This document shows, piece by piece, positions 1 to 10,140 of a stretch of DNA of 64,000 nt. Position 1 is the stretch's first letter; each line of letters starts with the position of its first letter. Both the position numbers and the translations under genes were made by a program. The notes beneath the pieces are model-generated. The model searched no databases and was not told where the DNA came from. It was given only the letters and a program-made list of their open reading frames with translations. Source of the stretch: Akebia trifoliata (taxonomy: Eukaryota; Streptophyta; Magnoliopsida; Ranunculales; Lardizabalaceae); NCBI GenBank assembly GCA_017979445.1, contig CM030713.1:29975915-30039914 (forward strand), read 5' to 3'.

Positions 1-2
1 AT

Positions 3-782
3 TTAGAAGCCTTTGTCAATACCATCAAGCTCAATGGATTAGTCATATCAGCCCCAAAAATAGTTTTATTTCAAACTCAAATCAAATTCTTAGGACATAA
101 TATCAAAGATGGGACAATAATACCAATAGAAAGATCACTACAATTTGCAAACAAATTTCCTGATGAGATAAAAGATAAAAAGCAGTTACAAAGATTCCTA
201 GGAAGCTTAAATTATATAAGAGACTTTTACCCCAATCTTCATACCATAGCAAAACCCTTATTTCAAAGACTAAGAAAGAAGGCACCAGAATGGAGAAAAG
301 AGCACACAGAAGCTGTTAAACAATTAAAAATAAGATTACAAGAATTACCTTGCTTAAATATCCCGAATCCACAACTATTAAAAATAGTAGAAACTGACGT
401 TAGTGATATAGGTTATGGAGGAATATTAAAACAAGAGACAGACAAAAAACAAGAGCAATTAGTAAGGTATACCTCGGGAATATGAAATCCTACACAACAA
501 AAATATTCTACAATCAAAAAGGAAATTTTGTCCATTGTTTTGTGCATCTCCAAATTTCAAGATGATTTACTCAATCAAGAATTTGTTTTAAAAATAGATT
601 GCAAATCAGCAAAGTTTGTTTTAGAAAAATATGTCAAAAATATTGCTTCAAAACATATTTTTGCTAGATGGCAAGCTATATTATCTATTTTTTATTTTAA
701 AATAGAATATATAAAAGGAGAAGCTAATTCTATACCAGATTTTCTTACCAGAGAATTTTTGCAAGGAAAACAAGATGAGTGA
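3..782 (+). pseudogene. Endogenous pararetrovirus polyprotein, 3' part (reverse transcriptase end and RNase H), broken
   Basis: One reading frame runs from the window start to the TGA at 780-782 and is interrupted by an in-frame TGA at 483-485. Before that stop it reads as the connection region of a reverse transcriptase (KFLGHNI, then QRFLGSLNYIRDFYP). RNase H follows: TDVSDIGYGGIL carries the first acidic residue, KKEILSI the Glu and KIDCKSAKF the next Asp. The end, ARWQAILSIFYF then IKGEANSIPDFLTRE, is typical of Caulimoviridae polyproteins. The 5' part (movement protein, coat, protease, most of RT) lies outside the window. Two ORFs with an unknown second ORF suggest a florendovirus-like lineage; that assignment is inference. 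A Ty3-type retrotransposon is the alternative, but the following ORF and promoter layout fit a pararetrovirus better. The internal stop marks this as a decayed genomic copy. Confidence 0.8.
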
Positions 783-1986
783 AAATCCTATAAAACCTAA
801 AACCAAGAGTTCATATGCCATGGCAACTGCCACACCAGCATCTACCCCAACCAAGATAACTCCAGTAAATCCTCTTCAATTCGGATCTCCAAGCAACCTG
901 TCCAATAGATTTCAAGTTTTAGGTACCACAAGTCCAAGCTCAGTAAAGACATTTGCAACTACCTCATCAAACCAAGAACAAGAACCCAGTTCTCCTTTCT
1001 CTCTAAGGCCTCAGTATATTTATAAGTCCAATTTAAGCCCCATAATAACAATAGAACCAGAGATGGAAAAGTTATGTCCAAAGACAATTGCCCAGTCAAT
1101 TTTTGTCAAGCCAAATCATTTTATCTCCTCTGTTCACACCAAAACTCAAAAGTTTTATGAATTCATCCTAGTCGATTCAGACTCAGCACTCATTACTCAT
1201 ACCCCATATAAAAATGATCCAAGTAGAATATCTCACTCCAAATGCCAAATTCTAAAGATTCTTACCCTTACATCCTGGGGACAAAATCCTAACACCATGA
1301 AGAAACTGTCCCAACCATTCAATCCTCAATATTACAATTACTGGGATTACCAAAAGGCTTGGTTCAACACTTTTACCTTCCAGAATGACCAATATAACCA
1401 TTCATGGTTTTTCCTCTTCAACAATCAAATCAAGATCCAATTTCCAAACTGGTTCGCAGATTGGTGGAACCAATATGGACCAATCCCAGCCATCCTCCCT
1501 GCACCAGTACAGGAAGGATTTCAATATTTCATTCAGAATTTCATGGCCCCAGAACATTTAAGCCAAACTCCCAATCTTTTAACCTTTTTTGCTCAATTCT
1601 CCCTACCATGGATTTGTTGCTAGGAATATTGCATAGGTTCAATATCCCAATTTCACCCATTACCAGCATTTTCCAAAAAATTCAAAGTTAAATGGTGGGT
1701 CAACCTGCAATTCGACAAAGCCACCAAAGCTGGTGTAACAGCATGGTTACACAGTCATCCCCAACAGTCAAGAATAACTGCACCAAGTTCTTCAGATTTT
1801 CCCCTATCCAAGTCACAATTACAATCCAAACTAGCAGGAGCTTCCTCAAAAGCAGAGATGCGCAAGCACTTACTAGAAGCACTGTCTCAAGTAGATGAAG
1901 ATGAAGACCCTTATGAAGACTTCACACCTCTCAATGAAGATGATTGTGAAGGCATTCTCCCTCCATGCCATTTTCCAGAATTATGA
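775..1986 (+). pseudogene. Second ORF of the endogenous pararetrovirus, unknown function, one internal stop
   Basis: The ATG at 775 lies inside the end of the polyprotein, and the two frames overlap by 8 nt (ATGAGTGA), an arrangement compatible with coupled reinitiation. The frame is open for 282 codons to a TAG at 1621-1623. It then continues in the same frame, without further stops, to TGA at 1984-1986, about 403 codons in all. The start is rich in Ser, Thr and Pro. The middle is rich in aromatic residues (for example WFADWWNQYG). After the TAG comes a basic stretch and then an acidic tail (VDEDEDPYEDF). I recognise no catalytic motif. Since one stop is the only damage, this copy is probably fairly young or was recently under constraint. 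Function is unknown. Confidence 0.65.
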
Positions 1987-2015
1987 AAATACAAGAAAGA
2001 AAGTCAAGTCAAGTC

Positions 2016-2407
2016 AAGTCATCAGCAATAATTGAAATCAGGATATCATCTCTTCAAGAACCTTCAAGAAAGTCAAAAGTCAAGTCAAAGTCATCAGCAA
2101 TAATTGAGATCAGGATATCACCTCTTCAAGAATCTTCAAGAAAGTCAAAAGTCAAGTCAAGTCTGCCCAAATAATTATCTCTAGCGGGAAACCGCCCAAA
2201 GGCAGCCGCCCATGTGCTGTTAGAGATAAGAGGGAATCTTTGGTAAAAGAAAACATTAAAATATTGTCTTCTCTGAAGAAAAACAAGTTGGCCATCTTAA
2301 TCCTAAAAACCTTTATCCTATTATAGTCAAAAGTTATGTCCTTACTTTCCAAAAGAAAGAGCCAAGTGTCCAAGTTGCAAAAGCTGTGTCCTCACTTTCC
2401 AAAAGAA
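2016..2407 (+). repeat. Left arm of a ~390-bp inverted repeat
   Basis: This segment, from the tandem units to the tccaaaagaa stretch, reappears as a near-identical reverse complement at 3012-3403. It carries a GC-rich block near 2188-2216 (cgggaaaccgcc, ggcagccgcccatg) mirrored at 3205-3235. The arms flank about 600 bp holding the viral TATA box and leader, so two viral copies have probably been rearranged head to head. Confidence 0.85.
2021..2164 (+). repeat. Two tandem copies of a 72-bp unit in the viral 3' non-coding region
   Basis: A unit beginning atcagcaataattga starts at 2021 and again at 2093. Both copies are rich in tcaag/aagtc steps. The pair is repeated in inverted orientation near 3265-3400. 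Repeated units upstream of a TATA box resemble the enhancer repeats of pararetrovirus promoters, but that role is inference. Confidence 0.75.
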
Positions 2408-2488
2408 AAAGCCCCCAAGTGTCCAAATTGCAAAAATCATAATCAATGTTTATCCGGACTCCAAATTTTCAATTTCAAGTCCGTATGC

Positions 2489-2495
2489 TATAAAA
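2489..2495 (+). promoter_or_regulatory. TATA box of the pararetrovirus transcript promoter (putative)
   Basis: TATAAAA sits in the non-coding region after ORF2, as expected for the single pregenomic promoter of a pararetrovirus. About 280 bp of leader-like sequence follows before the ATG at 2776. Activity cannot be judged. Confidence 0.5.
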
Positions 2496-2775
2496 GAAAA
2501 CAAAACTTCAAAAAGAATCATCCGAAAATTGTCTAAGAGCCTCCGAGATCAGAAATCCTTGAAAAAATTCCAGCCTTCATAACCAAACAACCCCTTTGAA
2601 CCAATCGCCTTTCACCAACATACCTTTTGCCAACTATAATCCAGAGAAGAAACTATTTTAGGTAATCTTTTATCAAATATTTCCTGTCTTTTCCTTACTG
2701 TTTTTACTTTTTGTAGTTTTGTAAACAAGTCTGTAAACAAGTTTGTTTAAGCATAATTTGTCTTGTTTTATTACC

Positions 2776-2958
2776 ATGCCTCGTTATAATTTTGGTGTAA
2801 AAGAAAGATTAGAAATCCTGAAAATGTATTATCAAAAATTATATAGTATACATGCTTCTTATATAAGAGAAAATAGACCAAGAGATGAAGAATATGAGGA
2901 TAATTATCAAAAGTTATATGAAATTAGACAAGAATATTTGAAATTATTATTATTATAA
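2776..2958 (+). pseudogene. Short ORF after the viral leader, possible truncated start of ORF1
   Basis: A 60-codon ORF opens MPRYNFGVKERLEIL and is rich in Tyr, Glu and Arg. It lies downstream of the TATA box and leader, where the first viral ORF would begin. It ends in TAA and runs into the inverted arm at 3012, so if it is the ORF1 start it has been cut off by rearrangement. No domain recognised. Confidence 0.35.
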
Positions 2959-3011
2959 AATTGTTTCAAAATTTGAAGTAGAACTCACTTCCAGCTAAGA
3001 TCCTCTATGTG

Positions 3012-3403
3012 TCTTTTGGAAAGTGAGGACACAGCTTTTGCAACTTGGACACTTGGCTCTTTCTTTTGGAAAGTAAGGACATAAGTTTTTACCATAATAG
3101 GATAAAGGTTTTTAAGATTAAGATGGCCAACTTGTTTTTCTTCAGAGAAGACAATATTTTAATGTTTTCTTTTACCAAAGATTCCCTCTTATCTCTAACA
3201 GCACATGGGCGGCTGCCTTTGGGCGGTTTCCCGCTAGAGATAATTATTTGGGCAGACTTGACTTGACTTTTGACTTTCTTGAAGATTCTTGAAGAGGTGA
3301 TATCCTGATCTCAATTATTGCTGATGACTTTGACTTGACTTTTGACTTTCTTGAAGGTTCTTGAAGAGATGATATCCTGATTTCAATTATTGCTGATGAC
3401 TTG
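3012..3403 (-). repeat. Right arm of the ~390-bp inverted repeat
   Basis: Reverse complement of 2016-2407 with a few substitutions. Apparent ORFs in both arms encode the same peptide and are by-products of the duplicated non-coding sequence. Confidence 0.85.
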
Positions 3404-4620
3404 AGAGAAGATATTCTAGTTTTATTGCAAATAGGCATATAAAGTAATATTCAAGGGTCTTCACTACAACCATAATAGCCAAAATGACTCGAATTTTCAC
3501 AAATGCCATCGTTTTTTATCGCCTACAGGTAGAGAGAGAGAGAGAGAGAAACTCACTCTCTTCTTTTGCCTCTCCAACTTTCTCTCTCTCCAAAATAAAT
3601 CAAACTAGAGGGCCAGAGTTCGAGTGTGTTGGAGTTGCTCTGAGGTGTTGGTCATACCTGTCATCAGTACTGATATCAGGCCAATTTGTTATTTATTATT
3701 GTTAATTTGTCTATGTTATATTACATTGGATTTCGCCCATAAGTTTTGAATTTATGTTTCTCTAGTGCATGGTTAATCTCTCTTCTTTGAAGTTACTCGG
3801 GTTGAAAAATTAAGATGTGTGTAGTGACTCTGTTTAAAAAACACAAGGAAAGAAGAGAGATAGAAGTGAAGGATAAAGAAATGGATTCTTTGATTGTTTC
3901 GAAAACAAATCTCATGGGCATTTCTTCAAACACCTCACATGCATCCTCCGGAAGTGTTGGTCTTTAAAGAACAACTCTCATAGACAACCAAGGCCCGAGT
4001 TGTAACTACTCCCACAAACCAAACAGGATCTGAGACTGGAAATATTTTTCCAAAATTAATAAAAAATATAAATAAACTATACTTCACCTAAAAAAAAATC
4101 ATTTTCATACAAGAGAGAAAATCCCCAAATTAGAAAACTGGATAAACCCTATTTTCTACATAACCACAAAATGAATCTTAATATAAGCTAATTGAATTTG
4201 AATGAGAAAATTGTTAGGTGGGGAAAGAAATTATTCAAACAAGAAACTCATAGTAATCCTCTATCTATAAATCCTCATCAACAAAAAATTCCTGAAATAA
4301 ATTCATAAACTTGCTCATAGAAACATGTTACAGAGAGCAAAAACCTTAAAAGTTGAAGTTTTTGTTAAAGGAAACCCTAGAAATCAAATTAACATCGTGA
4401 AATCTGCTCGAGAGGATTAATTTTTGCTTAGATTTGACTACGGCATAAGAGAACTTACATGGATGATCGATGATGCAGTCTCCTTGATCGCTGAAAACTT
4501 ACACAAAACCCCAAATCGGAGAAATTTTGGAGTTTCTTTCGTCTCTTATTCAAAAGGAAAATACGCAGCTACTATTTGCACCCCAATTTTTACTTATTCT
4601 CATCCTTATTTACTAATTTA
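3404..4620. other. Non-coding stretch, nothing recognised
   Basis: It holds a short (ag)n tract near 3531-3549 and AT-rich sequence. Small ORFs here have no recognisable content. Confidence 0.5.
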
Positions 4621-4739
4621 GAGAGCTACTATTGCCACACCAAATGTTATTAATGCCACACCAATTCCAACGTAAATCACCCCATAATCTTACGGTTGGT
4701 GTGGTGTTAGTAAAATTTGGTGTGGCAATAGTAACTCTC
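4621..4739. mobile_element. 119-bp MITE, CTATTGCCACACC family
   Basis: Terminal inverted repeats: gagagctactattgccacac at the left and its reverse complement (gtgtggcaatagtaactctc) at the right. The interior is also partly palindromic. The same family recurs at 27868, 39613 and 44981. Confidence 0.8.
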
Positions 4740-4807
4740 ATTATTTATCAGCAACCAGTTTAGGCTCCCTAAACACAATAAAATTGTTTTTGGGGGGGGG
4801 GGGGGGG

Positions 4808-4916
4808 GAGTTTCTATTGGCACCCCAACGTTTACTTATTCTCGATGATTCACCTATTTTCTTTATTTTAAATTGGGGTGTAATAAGTAAAAGTTGGGGT
4901 GCCAATAGCAGTTCTC
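4808..4916. mobile_element. 109-bp MITE, CTATTGGCACCCCA subfamily, next to a poly-G run
   Basis: Ends read gagtttctattggcacccca and its complement tggggtgccaatagcagttctc. A run of about 15 G abuts the left end. A left half of the same subfamily is seen near 56555-56610. Confidence 0.7.
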
Positions 4917-5315
4917 ATAGAATTAGGAGAAGATAGAAGGGCATGTTGGTAATATAAAAAAAAAAATTGCTTTTGCGGGCCACTCGTATCATCCACACGT
5001 GACAATAGTTAAATATACCACTTTATGTAGAGGGGCATATAGAGACTCGAGAGTGTGACCTGGGGAGCATGAATTGAGGTGCATGTACTTCTGTAGACTC
5101 CACCAACCAAAAGATGCCAAGTGGAAATTAAAAAAAAAAAACACAAATGCTTAGATATTACTATACAATAAAAAGATGAATAAACACCATAAGTGATTTT
5201 ATTATAAAATCACACCACCATCAACCGAAACCTTTCCATTCAAAATTGAAACATTTCAAAGAAAAGATATTACATACATTATTAAAACATTACACCATAC
5301 ATAGTTTCATTTGAT

Positions 5316-5531
5316 TCAATGAGTTCTAATGTTTTTGTTTTTCCTCGAATACGATTCCCTATCAGAATGTGAACGTTTTGAAGTCGCTCTAGAGAACACA
5401 AAAACAATGGAGTGGAACGCAGTAGCGGCTATTCTGGTCTTGATCTGACCTCTCTTCGGTAAAGGCTTTCTGCCCCCAAAACCACTGCCCAATTCCGAAG
5501 CAGAAACATCACTAACGTTTTTGCTCATCAT
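5316..5531 (-). CDS. Small basic protein, possible conserved plant gene
   Basis: A 71-residue ORF with start MMSKNVSDVSASELGSGFG, a basic centre (PLPKRGQIKTRIAATAFHSI) and a Ser/Arg-rich tail. A TATA-like CTATATAAAG on the same strand (5603-5612) lies about 75 bp upstream of the ATG, and an ACACGTGT ABRE/G-box core lies further up near 5824. The centre looks like that of small plant proteins seen in single-exon stress-responsive genes, but I cannot name the family with certainty. No signal peptide or membrane segment is evident. It could be chance coding; the promoter elements raise the odds. Confidence 0.45.
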   Translation of the reverse strand: MMSKNVSDVSASELGSGFGGRKPLPKRGQIKTRIAATAFHSIVFVFSRATSKRSHSDRESYSRKNKNIRTH

Positions 5532-5602
5532 CGATATGAATCTTTTGCTAATCTTCTGATTGTTTTAATTATTTCGATGACTTAATTGCTTTGTCTTTGG
5601 GT

Positions 5603-5612
5603 CTTTATATAG
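5603..5612 (-). promoter_or_regulatory. TATA box of the small gene at 5316-5531 (putative)
   Basis: On the minus strand this reads CTATATAAAG, about 70-80 bp before the ATG at 5531. The G-box-like ACACGTGT near 5824 is a possible upstream element. Confidence 0.45.
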
Positions 5613-6159
5613 CACCACAATGACTCCATATAATACCAAGGCAGGTTGATACGGGAGAGTGGAAGCAACTTGAAATGGGCTTTTTTCGTAGAGGTTGGGA
5701 GGCATGCCAGCAATGTTGTCTGGCTGTACAAAGATTCCTCCAACACAAATCGAGACAGATTTTGAATTTGTAGGATGAATTTGGTGACTCGTTGATTAAA
5801 TACTCGATCCACATTATCGTAAACACGTGTGGTTTTGGGAAATCTGGAACTCTCATGGAACTTAATTGGGCTTATGTGAGGTTGATAGGGCTGGTAAGAC
5901 TTCATAGAATGGGAAGACTTTTTTGTGTGCGTGTGTGTGGGTTGTGACAGATGGATTTGTTTGTTTAAAGGACTTCATGTTGGGTTTGGGGGTGCAGGGC
6001 TCATAGAAAAGTGATTTGGGGAAATGGCTATCCATGTTTTCAGGGAGATTAATCTGAATTTCAAATGTTTGGGATGGATGGTCAACCCATCTTCATAATT
6101 TTAAAATTATTTTTTTTATTATAAATGCAGGACATGAATAAGTTGTTATTTCCCTATGG

Positions 6160-6660
6160 ATAGAATCACATACAGCAGCACATGGGTCAAGTGGATATTA
6201 ATCCACCTTGGGTCTGACCTATGTTACCTGATTCGTCGGTTTGAATTCGGGTTCAGCGTTCACCAATCTAAAATGAACGGGTTCGTAGGTGTAGGTAGAG
6301 AAAATTTGTTTTTGGGTTCAGTTATACATATATATAATTCAAACATACAAGTTCTAATTATTAATTAAACAAAAAAAAAGTTATAATTATAATATTAAAA
6401 AATTCTAAGTTAAACAAAAATAAATTAGTAAAATAATGTAAATTTTAAATATAAACAATGAAAAAAAAATCACTTAAAAAGTTATTTGGTTCGCAGAACC
6501 TAATTGGTGGGTTCTTGGAATTTCATGCTTTGGTTCGCCGAACCCAACCAAAATTCAATGGGTTCATGGTTCGCTTGATTTTACAAATCATATCATGAAC
6601 TGATTCGCTTAGTATCGGTTCGTGGTTCCGACTAAAAGAAACGAATTGGGTAACACAGAG
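6160..6660. mobile_element. Possible hAT-type non-autonomous element with ggttcg-rich interior
   Basis: Repeated gggttcg/cgaaccc motifs in both orientations surround an AT-rich core, as in the better-bounded elements at 17291-17770 and 39799-40344. Termini are not clear. Confidence 0.35.
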
Positions 6661-6663
6661 TGA

Positions 6664-6775
6664 TAAGAAATGAAGGTGCCAGCTAGCTAAAAGTTGGTTG
6701 GTCTGTGAGATCTGGGTTCAAAACCCACCCGCTTTTACCTACTAATTAATGATCACTTTTTTTTTATTTGATAGG
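6664..6775 (+). mobile_element. tRNA-derived SINE fragment
   Basis: It contains an A-box-like tagctaaaagttgg and a B-box-like gggttcaaaaccc about 40 bp apart, followed by a T-rich tail ending in ttgatagg. A similar T-rich ttgatagg string occurs near 9326-9342. Confidence 0.5.
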
Positions 6776-7848
6776 CCAACTAAATACGGATCACTAGTAA
6801 TAAACTCACTTGTCAAGGAAAAAAGAAATTGAGTTGTACAACGTGGAACGATGCCAGCTTTTGAGCAATCACCTAACATTTGTCCACCTATAACCGATGC
6901 ATTAATGGTTTCTTGATTAAAACCCATGAGCCATTACTTTGAAACCTCAATGCTTAAAAAGTGATACAGCTATGCATTTAGAGGACGATAGAGATAAGAG
7001 TAGGTAGGCAGTCATCTAGTAATATGAAATTAGGTGAAATTTATACAGGGTTTGGAACCCCCTCCTGTCATGGACATTGGCAAGAAAATTCTTCAAGATA
7101 GACGATTATCTGAACATTGAAAGAGTTCGGATGGGTTTATCTTGTATTAATGGGGCTAATATCACAAAACACGGATACTACAGTGGCAGAGTTCAGATGA
7201 CAATTTTTTGAAAATTGTGCTAAATCAGTGATTGATGATCAAGGGATTGCATCCCAAAATGTGGTATTTTTGTAAATGTCTGAGCTCAGTCACATTCGTC
7301 AATTTTATTTCAGACAAATTGGATTTTTTATTTAATTTTTATGAAGAGTATAATATATTGAAAAGAGGGAAAAAAAAAATACAAGGAGGCCGAGAAAGTC
7401 TCACAAAGAACAACAAGAAGAAAAGAAAAAGAAAAATAACAGCATTAGTGATTATATAAAGAGTTCCATCGAAAAACAAAGTCATCAAAAGTAATCCCTA
7501 CGAACTATGTGTGCTGCTTTGATCAAAGGTATAGAAGGCCCAAGATCTCCAAATTGGATTCTTTTGAGTCCAAGAATATGTAATTTTCATTCACCAAAGT
7601 CCAAACCATCAGAAACCACTAATGTATTACAATATAGGTCAACCAATACCCATGGAGTTCTGGGAATCCATGGTCCTATAGATTGCAAGGTTTCTTCGTA
7701 AACTAACAATAAACCAAAGATACAAGAACATGAATTGCCACAACACCTAATACCGAGGAAGCCAAGAGGGTTTTTTAACAAACAATAGAATAAATATTTA
7801 CAACCAAAACCAAAACAGGAGTTTTAGTTACTAAACGCCTTCATTTAA

Positions 7849-8478
7849 TTACCCTCTTACCATTCTGTTGATGCTGATTGTGTCTACATGTGCATCTTCT
7901 GCAATTTGAAGTGAAGAAACAGCCTGCGCTGCAATAAGCCCGGCCGAGATTTCTTTCATCCCTCGACCTCTCTCTTGAAAATATGCCGCATTGAGATCTC
8001 TTCCAAAGACATCACGTGAAACTGACCATCCTCCAATCCCCCAATCATTCCACTTGCATCCTGATCCATACGCGTCGTAAACCCATTCCAAACCTTCTAG
8101 GGAATACTTCATAGAGCCCTGATTAAGAGACCCTCCCATGAAGAGGCTTATGCTTCCTGAATGATTCCATGGATTGAACCTTTTGTCCTTTTTCAATGCA
8201 ATCTTACACGAGTCATCCGAGTCTTCGCCTATAAGGACATGCATAGCTACGGCCTCCGCTATTGCAGCACCCTCTTCATCGAGCCGTTGCTGCTCTTCTT
8301 TCTTTTTCTGCTTTTTCTTTTCTAGCTCAGATCGGATGGCAGCCGAAGTAGCGAGTGCTTTCTCAAGGCGCCTCTTTTTCTTCTCAGCTTGTTTGACACG
8401 ATCCAACTCATCCTTCGCTTTCTTCTTTTTCCCCTTTTTAACAATAGGTTGTGCTTGAACACCTCCCATATTATCCAT
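7849..8478 (-). CDS. Lys/Glu-rich protein of unknown function, coding exon complete
   Basis: A 209-residue ORF. Residues about 14-70 are a highly charged KKGKKKKAK...EKKKQKKKEEQQ segment, likely a coiled coil with nuclear-localisation-like character. Residues about 75-209 look globular, with KRFNPWNHSGSISLFMGGS, LEGLEWVYDAYGSGCKW and SVSRDVFGRDLNAAYF. The balanced composition of this half argues for a real protein. The frame opens 20 nt downstream of an acceptor-like tttag on the minus strand (near 8500). A donor-like acag|gtaatt near 9963, downstream of an (ag)-rich stretch typical of a 5'UTR, suggests one or more 5'UTR introns spanning about 8.5-10 kb. I do not recognise the family and propose no function. 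Confidence 0.7.
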   Translation of the reverse strand: MDNMGGVQAQPIVKKGKKKKAKDELDRVKQAEKKKRRLEKALATSAAIRSELEKKKQKKKEEQQRLDEEGAAIAEAVAMHVLIGEDSDDSCKIALKKDKRFNPWNHSGSISLFMGGSLNQGSMKYSLEGLEWVYDAYGSGCKWNDWGIGGWSVSRDVFGRDLNAAYFQERGRGMKEISAGLIAAQAVSSLQIAEDAHVDTISINRMVRG

Positions 8479-10140
8479 GACTAATCAATCTTGTTTGCTA
8501 AATTTCAACAATAGATCACTACAACGTGTATATTTTCTCTATAACCACTTTCTTTAATATTGAATACTAACTAGTTTGCAAATTTCTTTAAAACGAAAAT
8601 AGTTGAGGAAACTAATAGAACAATTACCAACCTAAATCCTACACCCACTCAGGTATGAAGGAATATCTCATCTTTCGAACAATACAATCCCAAACGGAAA
8701 CAACAGGTGATAGCAGAAGAGAAAAGTGGTAAGCACTAACAAACGTGTCCCTCGGCATCATTCTTCCTAATTTTCCACAGCCCTTGCATTTACCCATCTT
8801 GATATTGACAGTAACAAGTAAGCAAGATTGAACTAAAAGAAGCAAAAAACCACACCCTAGGTCAAAAAGCTCTCTTGATCTCCTCTACTGCAAAAGAAGT
8901 GGAGTGAAAGAAAATATCAACAATCTGTTACATACCTAGATATTAGTAATTGGGAGTATAATAACATAATGAATCATGATACACCATAGCTGATTAGTTA
9001 TGATTAGGATTAAGATTATGATAAGATTAGGGATTTCATCAGATTTGGATTTAATAAAATCAAGATTAGTTATCCTTAAAAATTTTATATTTTATCGATA
9101 AATACCTCATGTATTTTGGTTTTCAATGAGAAAAATTATCAAAATCCTATTGGGCTTAGGAGACTGGCCATCTCAAATCAGTCAGGAGATACAATATGCT
9201 TCGAATCAGATTGATTTCTCATCTTATTCACCTTTTTCATTTTATTTAGGTAATTTGATCGTTACGTTACAATCTACGGTCGTATCACAAACAAGTTCCA
9301 CATTGCCAAACCTAGATTTTTTATTTTTATTTTTTTGATAGGCCAAAAACTAGAAAAAAAAATGTGAATAAGAGAACAAATAATCACAATGAGTGGAAAA
9401 CTAATGAATATCATCAACCACAAAATTCTAATAGATAGTCAGATCAAGAATCACAAAGAGATAACAAAAACCCTAAGCTTGACACTTAATTGCTAGCTCA
9501 AACAGAAAAATTTAAATCAAAGTAAAACGTCGGAACCACAAAATTGAAGAGAGAGAGAGTGAGAGAAACGAAATTCTGCTGAGTGGTAGAACGACTGAAA
9601 CCCTAATTTGATCCCCAAGTCCCAAAATCCTCCTAAACTCAATATTTGACTCGCGATCTGTGAAAAGAACATGTAAGGCAAACAATATCTTAAACCCTAA
9701 CTTCTTACATAGATCCCAAATTTTACCCAACATGGAAAACTATGTGAATTCTCCAAAATTTCATGCAAATAGAATTCCAAACGAACAAAAACTCTGCTAA
9801 ATTATCACAATTAGTAGATCAAATTAGCAGAAAAATCCACCAAATCCTCATAAAAATAAGATCAAATTCATTTCAGATGCAATAACAATAATAGATCACA
9901 GAAGATCAGATAGATTCAAAGATTAAAAAAATAAATAAATAAAAGGTCAGAAAGAAAATTACCTGTAAAAATGGAGGATAAAAGAAAGAGTTTCGAACTT
10001 TCTCTGTCTTCATGTTGAGCAGATCAAAGAGAGAGTCAGAGAAAGATATTAGGGTTTATAGGAGAGATTCCTCTTTGGATCTCAAACTCAAATACTTTGC
10101 TCGCAGAGAGAGGGAGAGAGAGAGAGAGAGAGAACGTGAG
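8479..10140 (-). other. Probable 5'UTR exons and introns of the gene at 7849-8478
   Basis: Minus-strand signals include a candidate donor at about 9963, another candidate splice site at 8937 (atctag|gtatgt) and an acceptor near 8500. ORFs at 8639-8845 and 9512-9733 have no recognisable content and are probably chance. Confidence 0.4.

Noticed and set aside
2152..3266. Pair of 73-codon ORFs in the inverted arms
   Set aside because: They encode the same peptide because they lie in duplicated viral non-coding DNA; no family signal.
5582..5905. 107-codon minus-strand ORF
   Set aside because: It spans the TATA region of the small gene downstream and has no recognisable content.
6664..6740. Possible tRNA gene
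   Set aside because: A and B boxes are present but no cloverleaf acceptor stem pairs; it fits a SINE.
7849..8458. Plus-strand Ser/Phe-rich ORF opposite the unknown gene
   Set aside because: Low-complexity mirror of the Lys/Glu-rich minus-strand coding sequence.
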